A stretch of DNA of 64,000 bases from Bacteroidia bacterium (GCA_020635905.1 JACJYV010000007.1:248001-312000); one strand, 5' to 3'; positions 8,520 through 17,503 are shown, counted from the first letter of the stretch. Numbers and translations are program-made. The notes: a model not told the origin generated them from the sequence alone.

Positions 8520-9158
8520 TCAATTGTCGTGGTCGCGGTCGTCGAAACCAGGCGTAATTTCGGTCTGGGTATTGCTCCAGTCCACGTAGTCTGAGGTCAC
8601 TTCCTTCACTTCGTAGGGAAAAACCCGTTTCAGCAGCACTTCCACCCCCTGTTTGACCGTGCGGGGCCCAAAAGGACAACCAATGCAGGCACCAGCCAGC
8701 TTCACTTTCACGATTCCGTCGTCAAACCCGAGGAAGGAAATATCGCCTCCGTCACCCCAGGTGGCGGGGCGGATCTGCAGGTCGATCATCTTACGGATTT
8801 TGTCTTCCAACTCGTTTTTGGGCTCCACATCCTGCAGAAAAGGCGTGTCAGCGAGAATGACGGGTTCGCCCAGTTCGAGGTGGCGCTTGATCACCACCCG
8901 CAGATCCAGGAGGATTTCCTCCCAGTCAGCATCGCTTTCTTCCTTGCGGTGGACGGTGATGAAATTGCGGTAAAAGAAAACCCTGTCCACATAGTCAAAA
9001 GAGAATAATTGGGCCGCGAGGGGAGAGGCCTGGGCTGCTTCAGGACTCGCGAATTCATACATTTCGCGGGTGAGGCTAAGGCCGGGAATTTCAAACTTCA
9101 TGGCATTCGGGTTAGGAACCTGAACGGCATGGATACTGATGGTTTTTGCTTTTACCAT
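8520..9158 (-). CDS. Nfu-type iron-sulfur cluster carrier
   Basis: 212 residues. The N-terminal ~90 residues match the Nfu/NifU N-terminal domain of mitochondrial NFU1 (NPNAMKFEIPG near the start; YVDRVFFYRNFITV). The C-terminal NifU domain has the cluster-binding Cys pair C158 and C161 in GACIGCPFG. Such proteins carry [4Fe-4S] clusters to target enzymes. In mitochondria NFU1, and in E. coli NfuA, serve lipoyl synthase. Here the gene sits immediately upstream of lipB on the same strand, which supports a role in lipoate assembly. The tail (about 20 residues rich in Asp) looks disordered. Confidence 0.92.
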   Translation of the reverse strand: MVKAKTISIHAVQVPNPNAMKFEIPGLSLTREMYEFASPEAAQASPLAAQLFSFDYVDRVFFYRNFITVHRKEESDADWEEILLDLRVVIKRHLELGEPVILADTPFLQDVEPKNELEDKIRKMIDLQIRPATWGDGGDISFLGFDDGIVKVKLAGACIGCPFGPRTVKQGVEVLLKRVFPYEVKEVTSDYVDWSNTQTEITPGFDDRDHDN

Positions 9159-9240
9159 AATGGGTACAAAGTTAACGAAGGATGCCCGCTGTTACAAGGG
9201 ATTTTGTCCGGGGCAAATTGAATTAACCTTAAATCCTTGT

Positions 9241-9362
9241 GGGAACCTCTAAAAATTTTGAATCTCTGCGTTGGCCTTGTTTCAGAAATGCTCATTTACC
9301 TCAGTAAACTCCGCTTTCTTCAACTGCGTCCGCCTTGACCTTCTTTGTTTTTAGAGGTTCCC
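9241..9362. mobile_element. 122-bp MITE-like element with 15-bp terminal inverted repeats
   Basis: The two ends are perfect inverted copies of GGGAACCTCTAAAAA. The flanking bases TTGT at 9237-9240 and 9363-9366 could be a 4-bp target duplication. The interior has no open frame of note. The same interior sequence (in reverse orientation, about 85-90% similar by eye) forms the 144-bp tandem array at 13.33-13.68 kb, so this is a dispersed non-autonomous family. No transposase with matching ends is in the window. Confidence 0.7.
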
Positions 9363-9412
9363 TTGTTTTAATTAAGAATTTGCTTCAATTTCAAGCCAAC
9401 AAGTGCAGATCA

Positions 9413-10339
9413 ATGATAAAATTGCCTCCCATCATTTTTGCGGTCAAATCCTATGAATATTTGCTGGAAAAACTCCTGCCTTTGACGGGGTTTGACCGGG
9501 GTGAAATTGAATTCAACCAGTTTCCGGACGGCGAAAGCTATCATCGCGTACTTAACACGGTGCGGGAGCGCAAAGTGATTTTGCTGGGGGGCACCTGGGA
9601 CGACCATACCACCCTGGAACTATACGATGTGGCTTCCTCCATTGTGATGGATGGCGCCAAAAGCCTGACCCTGATTTTGCCTTATTTTGGCTATTCCACC
9701 ATGGAACGTGCGGTCAGAGCGGGCGAAGTGGTCAAGGCCAAGACCCGGGCCCGGCTGATTTCTTCCATCCCCCAGGCCTCCATCCGCAATAAGGTGATCC
9801 TGATGGACCTGCACACGGAGGGCATTCCCTACTATTTTGAACGGGATCTGCGTACCGCCCATTTATATGCCAAGAAAGTGATTGTGGAGACCTGCCGCCG
9901 TTATGGTGGTCAGGATTTTGTGCTGGCCTGTACGGATGCCGGCCGGGCCAAATGGGTGGAATCGCTGGCCAACGACATGGGAGTGCAGGCTTCTTTTGTG
10001 TTCAAGAGGCGAATTTCGGGCGAAAAAACCGAGATCACAGGCGTGAGCGCCTGGGTAAAGGACAAGGATGTGATCATCTACGACGACATGATCCGCACGG
10101 GCGGATCCATGATCAAAGCGGCCGAAGCCTACCTCCAGGCCGGGGCAAGGAGCATCATGGGCATTACCACCCACGGCATTTTCCCCGGAAATTCTCTCGA
10201 AAAAATGCGGGCCAGTGGTCATTTTCGCCATTTGGTTGCAACAGACAGTCATCCCAATGCGGTCGCCCTGCAAAATGATTTCCTTGAAGTGGTAAGCCTT
10301 GCGCCTGTGTTTGGGGAATATCTGAGCGAGATTTTTTAA
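9413..10339 (+). CDS. prs: Ribose-phosphate pyrophosphokinase (PRPP synthetase)
   Basis: 308 residues from ATG 9413, close to the ~310 typical of the family; a longer reading from 9335 would start inside the MITE-like repeat and is rejected. It makes PRPP from ribose 5-phosphate and ATP for nucleotide, His and Trp synthesis. Visible signatures are the substrate loop NQFPDGESY, the YFGYSTMERAVRAGE flexible loop (corresponding to Y.RQDR..), the metal-binding DLHTEGIPYYFE (DLH), and the PRPP-binding loop VIIYDDMIRTGGSM. The YSTMER loop departs from the classical YARQDRK sequence, so it belongs to a divergent branch. Confidence 0.88.
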   Translation: MIKLPPIIFAVKSYEYLLEKLLPLTGFDRGEIEFNQFPDGESYHRVLNTVRERKVILLGGTWDDHTTLELYDVASSIVMDGAKSLTLILPYFGYSTMERAVRAGEVVKAKTRARLISSIPQASIRNKVILMDLHTEGIPYYFERDLRTAHLYAKKVIVETCRRYGGQDFVLACTDAGRAKWVESLANDMGVQASFVFKRRISGEKTEITGVSAWVKDKDVIIYDDMIRTGGSMIKAAEAYLQAGARSIMGITTHGIFPGNSLEKMRASGHFRHLVATDSHPNAVALQNDFLEVVSLAPVFGEYLSEIF

Positions 10340-10463
10340 ATGGGGGAAGCTTTTGCACAGGGGGATTGGAATTGGCCCTGGCTTCCGGTAAAAATTTTCA
10401 TAATCAGTAAAATCAGGGTAAATTGTTTTACAAAACCTGCACCACCCTCTGGTTTACATTGCT

Positions 10464-11582
10464 ATGGAAAGATTTACCCTCAAAGAGCAGCACATTCGGC
10501 GCCTGGCCGCACTCAACCTTCTCGATTATGACCTGGATCAACAGGAGATGGTGTTTTTTGGCATTCGGGGAGCTGCCCCTGTTTACATACACGATCCCAA
10601 CCTGGTCAATGCACCGCCGAATGATTTTGGCCTGAAGGCGGCCGTTTCTGAGGCAGAATTGTGGGCAGACAGCCATGATTTGATCTTCAACGAGCTTGAC
10701 TTTGATGACCTGGCTCAGAACAAACGCATGGGTTGCACGCTGGGGCAGTGGGACCCGAAAAAGAGAAAAATTGCCATTTTTGCTGCTTCCACCATTCCAA
10801 ATGGAAAGTTTTTTGAGAAGGAGACCCAGGTCAATATGCTGCTTTCCGGGCGACACAAATACGTGCGAGGCCCTCATCCCTGGTCTCCCAATCCGAGCAC
10901 CCAGCAAAAGGCTTTTCGACTGGATAATGTGGCCCCCATCCTGCGCACAGGGCTCAAAGTGGTGCATGACACCAATGGGAATTCCCGCCTCACGGCGGAC
11001 TATGATGCGAGCGATACCTACGAATATTCCAATCCCAATGACAATATCCACTCTGCCTGGTGTGCGGCCAATGGCAAAGGCGGTCAGGGGGCGGGAGTAG
11101 ATAATTTTGAAAGTCAGGGCTGCCAGGTGGTGGCGGGTTATCCCGGCTCCTACCAAAGCGACGCCAAAGAAAGCGGCCCCTGGAAAACATTCCGAACCCG
11201 GGCCTATGACATCAAAACTCAAAACTCCTTTCCTTACCTGCTGTTCAAGGGAAATGAAGTGTTGCAAATTGGCAAATACGAAGGAACCCCACTTACCATG
11301 CGGGTCAGGTTTGGTTCACGTGACCATGGGAACATCACCCTGGTCAAAGATCTGCAAAATGCCCTCAATAAAGCCCGGGCCGAAGTACAGGCCGAAGACC
11401 CGAACACCCGTGGCCTGAGCGAATGGCCCCTCCTGACGGCGGACGGACAGTTTGGGATCAATGGCTTCAAGGCGGTAAAATGGTTTCAGGACATCAGAAT
11501 GTTTGTGGAGTGTGGCGACTACGACCGTATTGTGGGCCCGGCCACCGCGGCTGCCCTTGGCATCGAGTTGCCTACAGCCTAA
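10464..11582 (+). CDS. Putative L,D-transpeptidase-like protein with peptidoglycan-binding-like C-terminus
   Basis: 372 residues, no signal peptide. The central part has a His (NIHSAW, H196) followed 22 residues later by ESQGCQVVAG (S218, C220). This resembles the catalytic His...SxGC arrangement of YkuD-type L,D-transpeptidases and of the phage-associated DUF5675 family. Residues ~294-367 look like a PG-binding-1 three-helix module (LVKDLQNALNKA ... DGQFGINGFKAVKWFQ ... VGPATAAALGI). Together these suggest an enzyme acting on or anchoring to peptidoglycan, but the absence of a secretion signal means it would need another exit route, such as an effector pathway. The N-terminal 120 residues are not recognised. 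It is convergent with two C2-like genes. Function is inferred from short motifs only. Confidence 0.5.
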   Translation: MERFTLKEQHIRRLAALNLLDYDLDQQEMVFFGIRGAAPVYIHDPNLVNAPPNDFGLKAAVSEAELWADSHDLIFNELDFDDLAQNKRMGCTLGQWDPKKRKIAIFAASTIPNGKFFEKETQVNMLLSGRHKYVRGPHPWSPNPSTQQKAFRLDNVAPILRTGLKVVHDTNGNSRLTADYDASDTYEYSNPNDNIHSAWCAANGKGGQGAGVDNFESQGCQVVAGYPGSYQSDAKESGPWKTFRTRAYDIKTQNSFPYLLFKGNEVLQIGKYEGTPLTMRVRFGSRDHGNITLVKDLQNALNKARAEVQAEDPNTRGLSEWPLLTADGQFGINGFKAVKWFQDIRMFVECGDYDRIVGPATAAALGIELPTA

Positions 11583-11601
11583 ATCTCCCTGAGATTTTCA
11601 A

Positions 11602-11628
11602 CGCAAAAAAAGCGCCCCGAAGGGCGCT
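11602..11628 (-). terminator. Intrinsic terminator with TTCG loop for the minus-strand gene
   Basis: On the minus strand the stem AGCGCCC / GGGCGCT closes a TTCG tetraloop and is followed by seven T residues. It lies 36 bp after the stop of the gene ending at 11665 and could also slow transcription from the opposite strand. Confidence 0.8.
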
Positions 11629-11664
11629 CATTGGATTAACTGAAAGAGTGATTTTTGAAGTTGA

Positions 11665-12729
11665 CTAGTAGATCAATTCCGTGTACAGGTGGAAGTCGCG
11701 GTCGTCGATGCCATGGCTGGACTTGATCTTGATGGTCGTTTCGTCCCCGATTTTGAGGTCTGAAAGCTTGATGGTCACCTCGCCCAGATTGTCGTCGCCG
11801 CCGTCGTCGGCATCATACAATTTCACCTTGACACTGTTGTTGAAGCGCACGCTGCGCCCGCACTTCCACTCGTCGCCTTCGGCCATGCTCACATAGTCCC
11901 AGGAAGGGTAGGGGTAGGTGGCGCCGCCATCTGGAGTGAATTTGAAATAAATTTCGTTTTTGCTGCCATCGCCACCCGCAATATTCACTGCTTTGATCTT
12001 TTTGAAGATCAGGAAATGTTTGGCTGGCGGCTGATAAATGGGCGGAATGCCCAGGGCGCCATTGGCCAGAATCCAGGTATAGCTCTCCTTGACGTCAATG
12101 CCGTCTTCTTCGCCTCCGCCCGGGGTCACAGCAATGCCCAGGAAAGTGCCGTCAAATGACCAGTAAGCGCCTGCGGTGCCGCCCACCACATCATCCACAC
12201 TGATTTCCACCCCAATGCTCCAGCCTTTCATGTCCTCGGGCTCCGTGGTCCACAACCCGACCTGAATGCCGCCCATGGCGCCTTCATCCACCCCTTCGTC
12301 CACACCCAGGCCGAGAAAGGCCACCGTGTCGCCCGTGAGGTTGGAAGGATTGATGGCCACCCCGAGGGTTCCTGCAAAGCCAATCACCAGTTCGATGGAG
12401 AAATTGATGCCAATGGAAACAGATTTGATGGGCCAGTCCACCATGTTGTCGAGCTTGGTGATGAGGGCAAAAAGCTCCCCAAATTCGCTGCTTTTGGCCA
12501 TAGTAGTCAGGTTTTTGGACATTTCTTCAGCTGGCTGGCTGTTCAGATTGGCCAGCACCTGACGTCCCTGATTGGTTTTGGCAAAATTATTATAGCATTT
12601 GATCGCGGTATTGACCAGTTGTTTTTCGGCAGAATTGAGGGTTTTGCTCTTTTTGTTCATGCGCGGCTTGGCCATTTTTTTCAGGTCATTTGCATAGGGA
12701 GCGGCCTGTGATTCTAAATTTTTATTCAT
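11665..12729 (-). CDS. Beta-rich protein with C-terminal C2-like domain
   Basis: 354 residues, no signal peptide. The first ~110 residues are helical (KQLVNTAIKCYNNFAKTNQGRQV...). Residues ~120-240 are glycine-rich with an alternating pattern (GTLGVAINPSN, GGIQVGLWTTEPEDMKGWSIGVEISVD, GTAGAYWSFDG) that predicts long beta strands, as in barrel or pore-forming folds. The last ~110 residues (FKKIKAVNIAGGDGSKNEIYFKF ... VKVKLYDADDGGDDNLGEVTI) look like a C2-type beta-sandwich with acidic loops that could bind calcium. The same domain makes up the entire next gene. I do not recognise the family. A cytoplasmic protein with a membrane- or calcium-targeted tail, or a secreted effector, are both possible. 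Confidence 0.55.
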   Translation of the reverse strand: MNKNLESQAAPYANDLKKMAKPRMNKKSKTLNSAEKQLVNTAIKCYNNFAKTNQGRQVLANLNSQPAEEMSKNLTTMAKSSEFGELFALITKLDNMVDWPIKSVSIGINFSIELVIGFAGTLGVAINPSNLTGDTVAFLGLGVDEGVDEGAMGGIQVGLWTTEPEDMKGWSIGVEISVDDVVGGTAGAYWSFDGTFLGIAVTPGGGEEDGIDVKESYTWILANGALGIPPIYQPPAKHFLIFKKIKAVNIAGGDGSKNEIYFKFTPDGGATYPYPSWDYVSMAEGDEWKCGRSVRFNNSVKVKLYDADDGGDDNLGEVTIKLSDLKIGDETTIKIKSSHGIDDRDFHLYTELIY

Positions 12730-12779
12730 GATTTCTATTGTTGAGGTGAGGAATGAGGTTTGTGGGTTTTGGGAATCGC

Positions 12780-13145
12780 CTATTTGATGTAGGTGAATTT
12801 GAGCTCATATTTGGCCCCGTTATGGTTGTCGAGGGTTTCCTTGTAGGCCCCGGCAGCATGGGGAGTAAAGTCCATGTTGACCAGAAAAGTAGCTACGGAA
12901 GGCAGGTATTTCACATCCTGGTCCCAGAGCGTGACCAGCACTTCGTAGTCAAAATCAAGGATCAGATTGGGATTGCTCAGGGTCCAGGAGTCCCCGTCTT
13001 TCATGGAATTGTAAGAGCCCAGTTCTGAGGGGTAACGAATGGGCAGACCGCCGTCGGCCTGAGCGATGATATAGACTTCATCGTGGCCGCTTTCGCTGGT
13101 TCCCTTACAATCAATTTTGTTGATTTGAATTTGATGTTTACTCAT
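12780..13145 (-). CDS. Stand-alone C2-like domain protein
   Basis: 121 residues, no signal peptide. It parallels the C-terminal domain of the downstream gene: both begin with a K-x-Q/K-I-x-x-x-x-C/N strand, then an acidic loop before a strand EVYIIAQADGG / EIYFKFTPDGG. A YPSELGSYNSMKDGDSW / YPSWDYVSMAEGDEW segment follows, and then LVTLWDQD / KVKLYDADDG. So the two genes, 50 bp apart on the same strand, carry homologous beta-sandwich domains with acidic loops, probably calcium-binding. Likely co-transcribed. No known function. Confidence 0.6.
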   Translation of the reverse strand: MSKHQIQINKIDCKGTSESGHDEVYIIAQADGGLPIRYPSELGSYNSMKDGDSWTLSNPNLILDFDYEVLVTLWDQDVKYLPSVATFLVNMDFTPHAAGAYKETLDNHNGAKYELKFTYIK

Positions 13146-13333
13146 GATCGTTAAATGTTAAATTTTGAAAATCTGATCAAAGCCCGGCTTTTCACCTGCT
13201 TCAACCTTTGATTCCAGCGACCCTGGTTTCGTTACCCCCACAGATGAAAATTTTTCCTAAAAATTTCCTGAATGCGCTCTGAAGGTCAGTTTGGGGTGAT
13301 TTTTCTGTTAAAAAAATCCAGAATAACTGAGGC

Positions 13334-13678
13334 CATGAGCATTTCCGAACTAAGCCCAACGCAGAGGTTTGAAGTTTTTAATTGATACCTGCCCATTGCC
13401 AATTGACCTCAGGGGACCTCTTAAAACAAAGAAGATCAAGGCGGGCGCAGGTGAGGAAAGGGGAGTTTACTGCTGTAAATGAGCATTTCCGAAACCAGTC
13501 CAACGCAGAGATTCGAAGTTTTTAATTGATACCTGCTCATTGCCAATTGACCTCAGGGGAGCTCTAAAAACAAGGAAGATCAAGGCGGGCGCAGTTGAGG
13601 AAAGCGGAGTTTACTGCTGTAAATGAGCATTTCCGAAACAAGCCCAACGCAGAGATTCGAAGTTTTTAGAGGTTCCCA
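13334..13678. repeat. 144-bp tandem array derived from the MITE-like element
   Basis: Two and a third copies in a row: a partial copy ending at 13380, then two nearly full copies, period 144 bp measured from the TTTTTA boundaries at 13380, 13524 and 13668. The unit is the 9241-9362 element in reverse orientation, joined by a 31-bp linker (starting ATTGATACCTG, ending TTGACCTCA) that replaces one terminal repeat. Only the last copy keeps the intact end TTTTTAGAGGTTCCC, at 13663-13677. This array fills most of the gap from 13146 to 13720; the rest shows nothing recognisable. Confidence 0.75.
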
Positions 13679-13720
13679 CAATAAATGTCTAATTTCACGG
13701 GATAAATTGACCAAGCAAAA

Positions 13721-15037
13721 ATGTCTTTGATCCGAATCCAGCTGTTTTTTGTCGTACTCCTGTCCCTCGCAGCCTTTCAAACCTCTCAGGCTCAGCGTCC
13801 TCAACTGGTGGCCGGCCCCGCCCAGATGCACACCACAGATTCCACGGTTTCCATTTGGCTGATGGTGAAAAATGCCTCGGTGGTATATGCCAGCCTGGAA
13901 AGTAAGGTGGTACGCAAGTCTGACGAAAGGCGAATTTTTGATTCGGAAAAGGTAAATGGCTACACACCCGTGATTTTTGAATTTGGGGGATTGATTCCCG
14001 AAATGCTTTACCAATTGAGAATCTGGATTGATGGCAAGCCCGTGAACCAGGTTTTTGATATCAAAACGGTCAAACTGGAGGGCGAAAAGCCCTTCACCTT
14101 CCTTACGGGTTCCTGTGCCTTTCAGGCGTTTGGAGGCATGAAAATGACCTACATAACCGGCAAAATCGGGTCGCGCAACATCCTCAGCCGCATGGCCAAA
14201 GAGCCAGGCGATTTCATGCTCTGGCTGGGTGACAATATCTACTACTATCCCGGCGACGAAAAACGCTACGAGCTGATGATGCGCCGCTGGATCCAGAATC
14301 GTAAAACCCGCCAGATGGACGAATTGATGCGTTCCCGCATCCATTATAATATCTGGGACGACCACGATTACGGTCCGGACAATTGCTATTCAGACTGGGG
14401 TCACGGCGACTGGGCCATGGAGATCAACGGCAAATTCTGGCATAATCCCTATTACGGCACGGAGGAAGCCCCCGGCAATTATTGTAATTTCCGCTACCGC
14501 GATGCCGAATTTTTCCTCCTGGACAACCGTCGTTTCCGCACCCCTGAAAACAGTGAAAATCCGGCCATGTACGGCCAGGCCCAAATGAAATGGCTGCAGG
14601 AAAAGCTGAAAGCCAGCACTGCACGATTCAAATTCATCAGCGGCGGCTCCCAAATGACCAGTCCCATTCTCAAGGGGGAAAATTATGCAGGTTACCCGAC
14701 CGAACAGGCCCAGATGCTCGATTTTTTGAAGAAAGAAAACATCACGGGCATCATCCTCCTGACCGGAGACAAGCATTTTACTGAGTTGATCAAAACGGAA
14801 CGCGCGGGCACCTATCCCATCTACGAGCTCACCTGTTCGCCCATCACCTCACCCACCACGCCCTGGGGCTACAAAAACAACCCCGACCGGGTGGACGGCA
14901 CCTTTCTCGCCAAATACAACTGGGGCCGCATTTCCATCAGGGGCAGTGAGGAGGAACGCCACTGCCTGATCGAAATCATCGACAAAGATGGCAATGTGGT
15001 TTGGGACTATACGATCAAGGCGAGTGAGTTGAGGTAG
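13721..15037 (+). CDS. PhoD-like metallophosphatase
   Basis: 438 residues with a Sec signal peptide ending at SQAQ. An N-terminal beta domain (~25-125) precedes a calcineurin-like catalytic domain with the PhoD-family metal-binding motifs LWLGDNIYYY, NIWDDHDYGPDN, a GQAQMKWL helix and LTGDKHFTEL. Members hydrolyse phosphodiesters and phosphomonoesters with Ca/Fe. The first motif cysteine (TGSCAFQAF, residue ~130) matches the ligand cysteine of PhoD. It is exported, presumably periplasmic, and has no T9SS tail. It begins 43 bp after the last copy of the tandem repeat, so its promoter may overlap that repeat. No Pho-type regulation is evident. Confidence 0.87.
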   Translation: MSLIRIQLFFVVLLSLAAFQTSQAQRPQLVAGPAQMHTTDSTVSIWLMVKNASVVYASLESKVVRKSDERRIFDSEKVNGYTPVIFEFGGLIPEMLYQLRIWIDGKPVNQVFDIKTVKLEGEKPFTFLTGSCAFQAFGGMKMTYITGKIGSRNILSRMAKEPGDFMLWLGDNIYYYPGDEKRYELMMRRWIQNRKTRQMDELMRSRIHYNIWDDHDYGPDNCYSDWGHGDWAMEINGKFWHNPYYGTEEAPGNYCNFRYRDAEFFLLDNRRFRTPENSENPAMYGQAQMKWLQEKLKASTARFKFISGGSQMTSPILKGENYAGYPTEQAQMLDFLKKENITGIILLTGDKHFTELIKTERAGTYPIYELTCSPITSPTTPWGYKNNPDRVDGTFLAKYNWGRISIRGSEEERHCLIEIIDKDGNVVWDYTIKASELR

Positions 15038-15093
15038 GGGGGATCAAGGATTTTCCCAGGTTGAGAAACCAATTTTTTCTCCCGAAATGAGGA

Positions 15094-17361
15094 TTAATTG
15101 ATATTGTCGGTGCCCTTTTTGTCTTCAAGTTTCAAAAGGATGGGTAAAAGAAATACAAATTCACTTAATTTTTGATTTCTCCTATTTGAAACTCCTTTTT
15201 TGTCGTTTCCCTTTTTTCCTTGTTCTTCCTTGATAAAATTCCCTCCCAATGCGGAAACTGGAAGAAAATAGGTGTTTTCGGGACTAAAACGACACTCAAG
15301 AAAATCAATTAGACCTGCCTTTACCTTCCCGGAAAGAGCATCAAGATTTTCCCTTTGGCTATCCTCAACAAAAATATTTCCAATGTTAGAAAGACATCCC
15401 TTGGCTTGATTTGAAATTTCCCTGCATAATTCAAGGGGGCTTTCCTGAATCCCAATTCCTCCCAGAGAATGCATGTTTTCCAGTTTTTTTTCTTTGGATT
15501 TGGAAAATGGGTTGTTGACAATAAGCTTTCTTGAGTGTAAATATCTATAGAATGGGTTCAGAAAATGCCTTTCATATTCTTCCTGTTTTTTTGATGGTTG
15601 ATAATTAAATAAATCTTCTCCATCTGATGCAAATAAATCAGCTTTTGGAATAACGCAAATAAATTTAGATTGGAGTAATTTCGAAAGTCCCTCTTTCTCT
15701 TTTGCCAGGTTATCTATCGTCTGGGTTAGAAGATTGAATTGATCAGTAGTTGTCTTCACGTTTCTGGGGGCCGATGTTGCCTCGTGTTCAACAATAACCC
15801 GAGCCCAGGTATTGTCTGAATCATCAGAACGAAGTAGAGATCCAATGCTTACTTCAGTAGTAAAATCGAATAAATAAAGAATTATTTCAGCATTCCTGAG
15901 GATTAGCGCGAGGTCTCTACTGGCTGTTTCGGTGCTTTCCTGGGTCGTTATTGACGAAACATCCTCCCCAGCTACGTCAATAAAGATATAATGGGTCCTT
16001 TCACCAGGCTGTTTGATCTTTTCAATAGTTAATTCTATTCGATCCCTTGCTCCTCGTTCGTTAGGTCGGGGGATTTCTCCTTCAATAGCCTTTTTATTAA
16101 TTTTACCTAATTCTTTTCTTGCCAGCATTCCTTCGGGATTGGCAATATAGCCAAGGTTGCTGATGCAATTATACATGGCAGAAACTCCGTTTATCAAAAG
16201 AGATGTTTTCCCTGTTCCAGGTGATCCAAGTAAAACGACAGAATGGGTTTTGTCTTTTTTGGGATACCATCCACAGGGGGCTTTTCCGCTTCCCGGCCTG
16301 TTAGCACATGTAAAATGCACCACATGACTGATTTTTTGAAACCATTTTACATTTTCACCGGAAAAATCTGAATCAGATTCTGATTTTTGAATTGGGCTCA
16401 GTAATTCGGAAAGGAATTCATCACCTAAGTCCAGACCACTTTCGGAAAGGACCATTCGGTGATTAACTAATTGGCATAATAAATCAACGGAAATCATGGT
16501 TCTTTCAGGAAGAAGATATGCTTTTCCTTTTTGCATCTTTTCACCTAAAAAATTCCCATTCCCTTCACTATTGGATAGTTTGTCTGATTTGTGAACAAGG
16601 AGTATAAATAAAGTTAATTTTGCCCGATCAATTTGTTCGGAATGGTTAAGTCCAAATTTTGAATGTAATTGATCAAAGTATTCTAAAATGAAGGGGCAGA
16701 TTTCCTTTAATATTTGGTCGAGTTGAGCTCTGTAGTCCGAAATTTTCCCATCCTCCTTTTTGTTTTTCCTGTCAGAATCATTTGAAAGTCCAAGTTTTTT
16801 CCGGATGCTGAGTATGTCATCTTGCTCAAATATTAAATTCATCAGCAGTCCCATTTTAGAAGGGGAAGTGCCTGGCAATAAAATTTCATTAACGGCTTGA
16901 GAGATTTTGTCTGAATCCCCATCTTTTAGTAATTCGAACAACCCATAATGTTTTGATAAATCATTTATGTCCAATCGCTTCAAGAGCTTTTCTGCTTCGA
17001 TTTCCCCTATGTTTCCTTTATACCTCCCATCAATTTCAAGTGAGATAATTGTTTCTGTGTCACCAAATTGAGAATCAATCAGAGAATCTAAATGCTCTTT
17101 TTCCTCTCTTTCATAGGGACTTCTTGAAGCATTTTTTACATCATAGGAATAGTTTCTTCTTTCGAGAAATTGTTCAATTTCTTCTAAGAATCTCCTTAAC
17201 TCCTGAATCTTATCGTTGAAATGCCCTCTTGCCCTTTCAGTCAACATATATTCGAAGGTTCCCTGGGCACCAATCCCAAATGGGGCTCCACATGCCGGGC
17301 AAACGATACTTGTTTTTTTTTCGAGGGCAGTTGCGAGGAAATCATTAATTGTATTTGACAT
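15094..17361 (-). CDS. P-loop GTPase with N-terminal CxxC motif (double-GTPase-like)
   Basis: 755 residues, no signal peptide. An N-terminal CPAC motif (C21, C24) may form a zinc site with C352 and C363, which lie just before the NTPase domain. The intervening ~300 residues are helical and charged. The NTPase has G1/Walker A GSPGTGKTS (379-387), a G3-like FIDVAGED (461-467) in place of DxxG, and IPKADLF (571-577) in the G4 position. These are TRAFAC-GTPase features, as in the bacterial 'double-GTPase' proteins often linked to conflict systems. AT-rich codon use sets it apart from the genes to its left. It is divergent from a helical protein gene. No trypsin-like, vWA or other typical conflict partner is adjacent. 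Biological role unknown. Confidence 0.6.
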   Translation of the reverse strand: MSNTINDFLATALEKKTSIVCPACGAPFGIGAQGTFEYMLTERARGHFNDKIQELRRFLEEIEQFLERRNYSYDVKNASRSPYEREEKEHLDSLIDSQFGDTETIISLEIDGRYKGNIGEIEAEKLLKRLDINDLSKHYGLFELLKDGDSDKISQAVNEILLPGTSPSKMGLLMNLIFEQDDILSIRKKLGLSNDSDRKNKKEDGKISDYRAQLDQILKEICPFILEYFDQLHSKFGLNHSEQIDRAKLTLFILLVHKSDKLSNSEGNGNFLGEKMQKGKAYLLPERTMISVDLLCQLVNHRMVLSESGLDLGDEFLSELLSPIQKSESDSDFSGENVKWFQKISHVVHFTCANRPGSGKAPCGWYPKKDKTHSVVLLGSPGTGKTSLLINGVSAMYNCISNLGYIANPEGMLARKELGKINKKAIEGEIPRPNERGARDRIELTIEKIKQPGERTHYIFIDVAGEDVSSITTQESTETASRDLALILRNAEIILYLFDFTTEVSIGSLLRSDDSDNTWARVIVEHEATSAPRNVKTTTDQFNLLTQTIDNLAKEKEGLSKLLQSKFICVIPKADLFASDGEDLFNYQPSKKQEEYERHFLNPFYRYLHSRKLIVNNPFSKSKEKKLENMHSLGGIGIQESPLELCREISNQAKGCLSNIGNIFVEDSQRENLDALSGKVKAGLIDFLECRFSPENTYFLPVSALGGNFIKEEQGKKGNDKKGVSNRRNQKLSEFVFLLPILLKLEDKKGTDNIN

Positions 17362-17503
17362 AAATTTTTAATTGAATCTGGATCACGACAAAATGGGAGT
17401 ATTTTAGTTTTATCCCCAGTACCAAAATTTTCAAAAATTTCCATCCAGGCCCTCGTAAAATCCCACCTGATTTCCAATATTGCAGAACCAATACCTGATT
17501 GAT

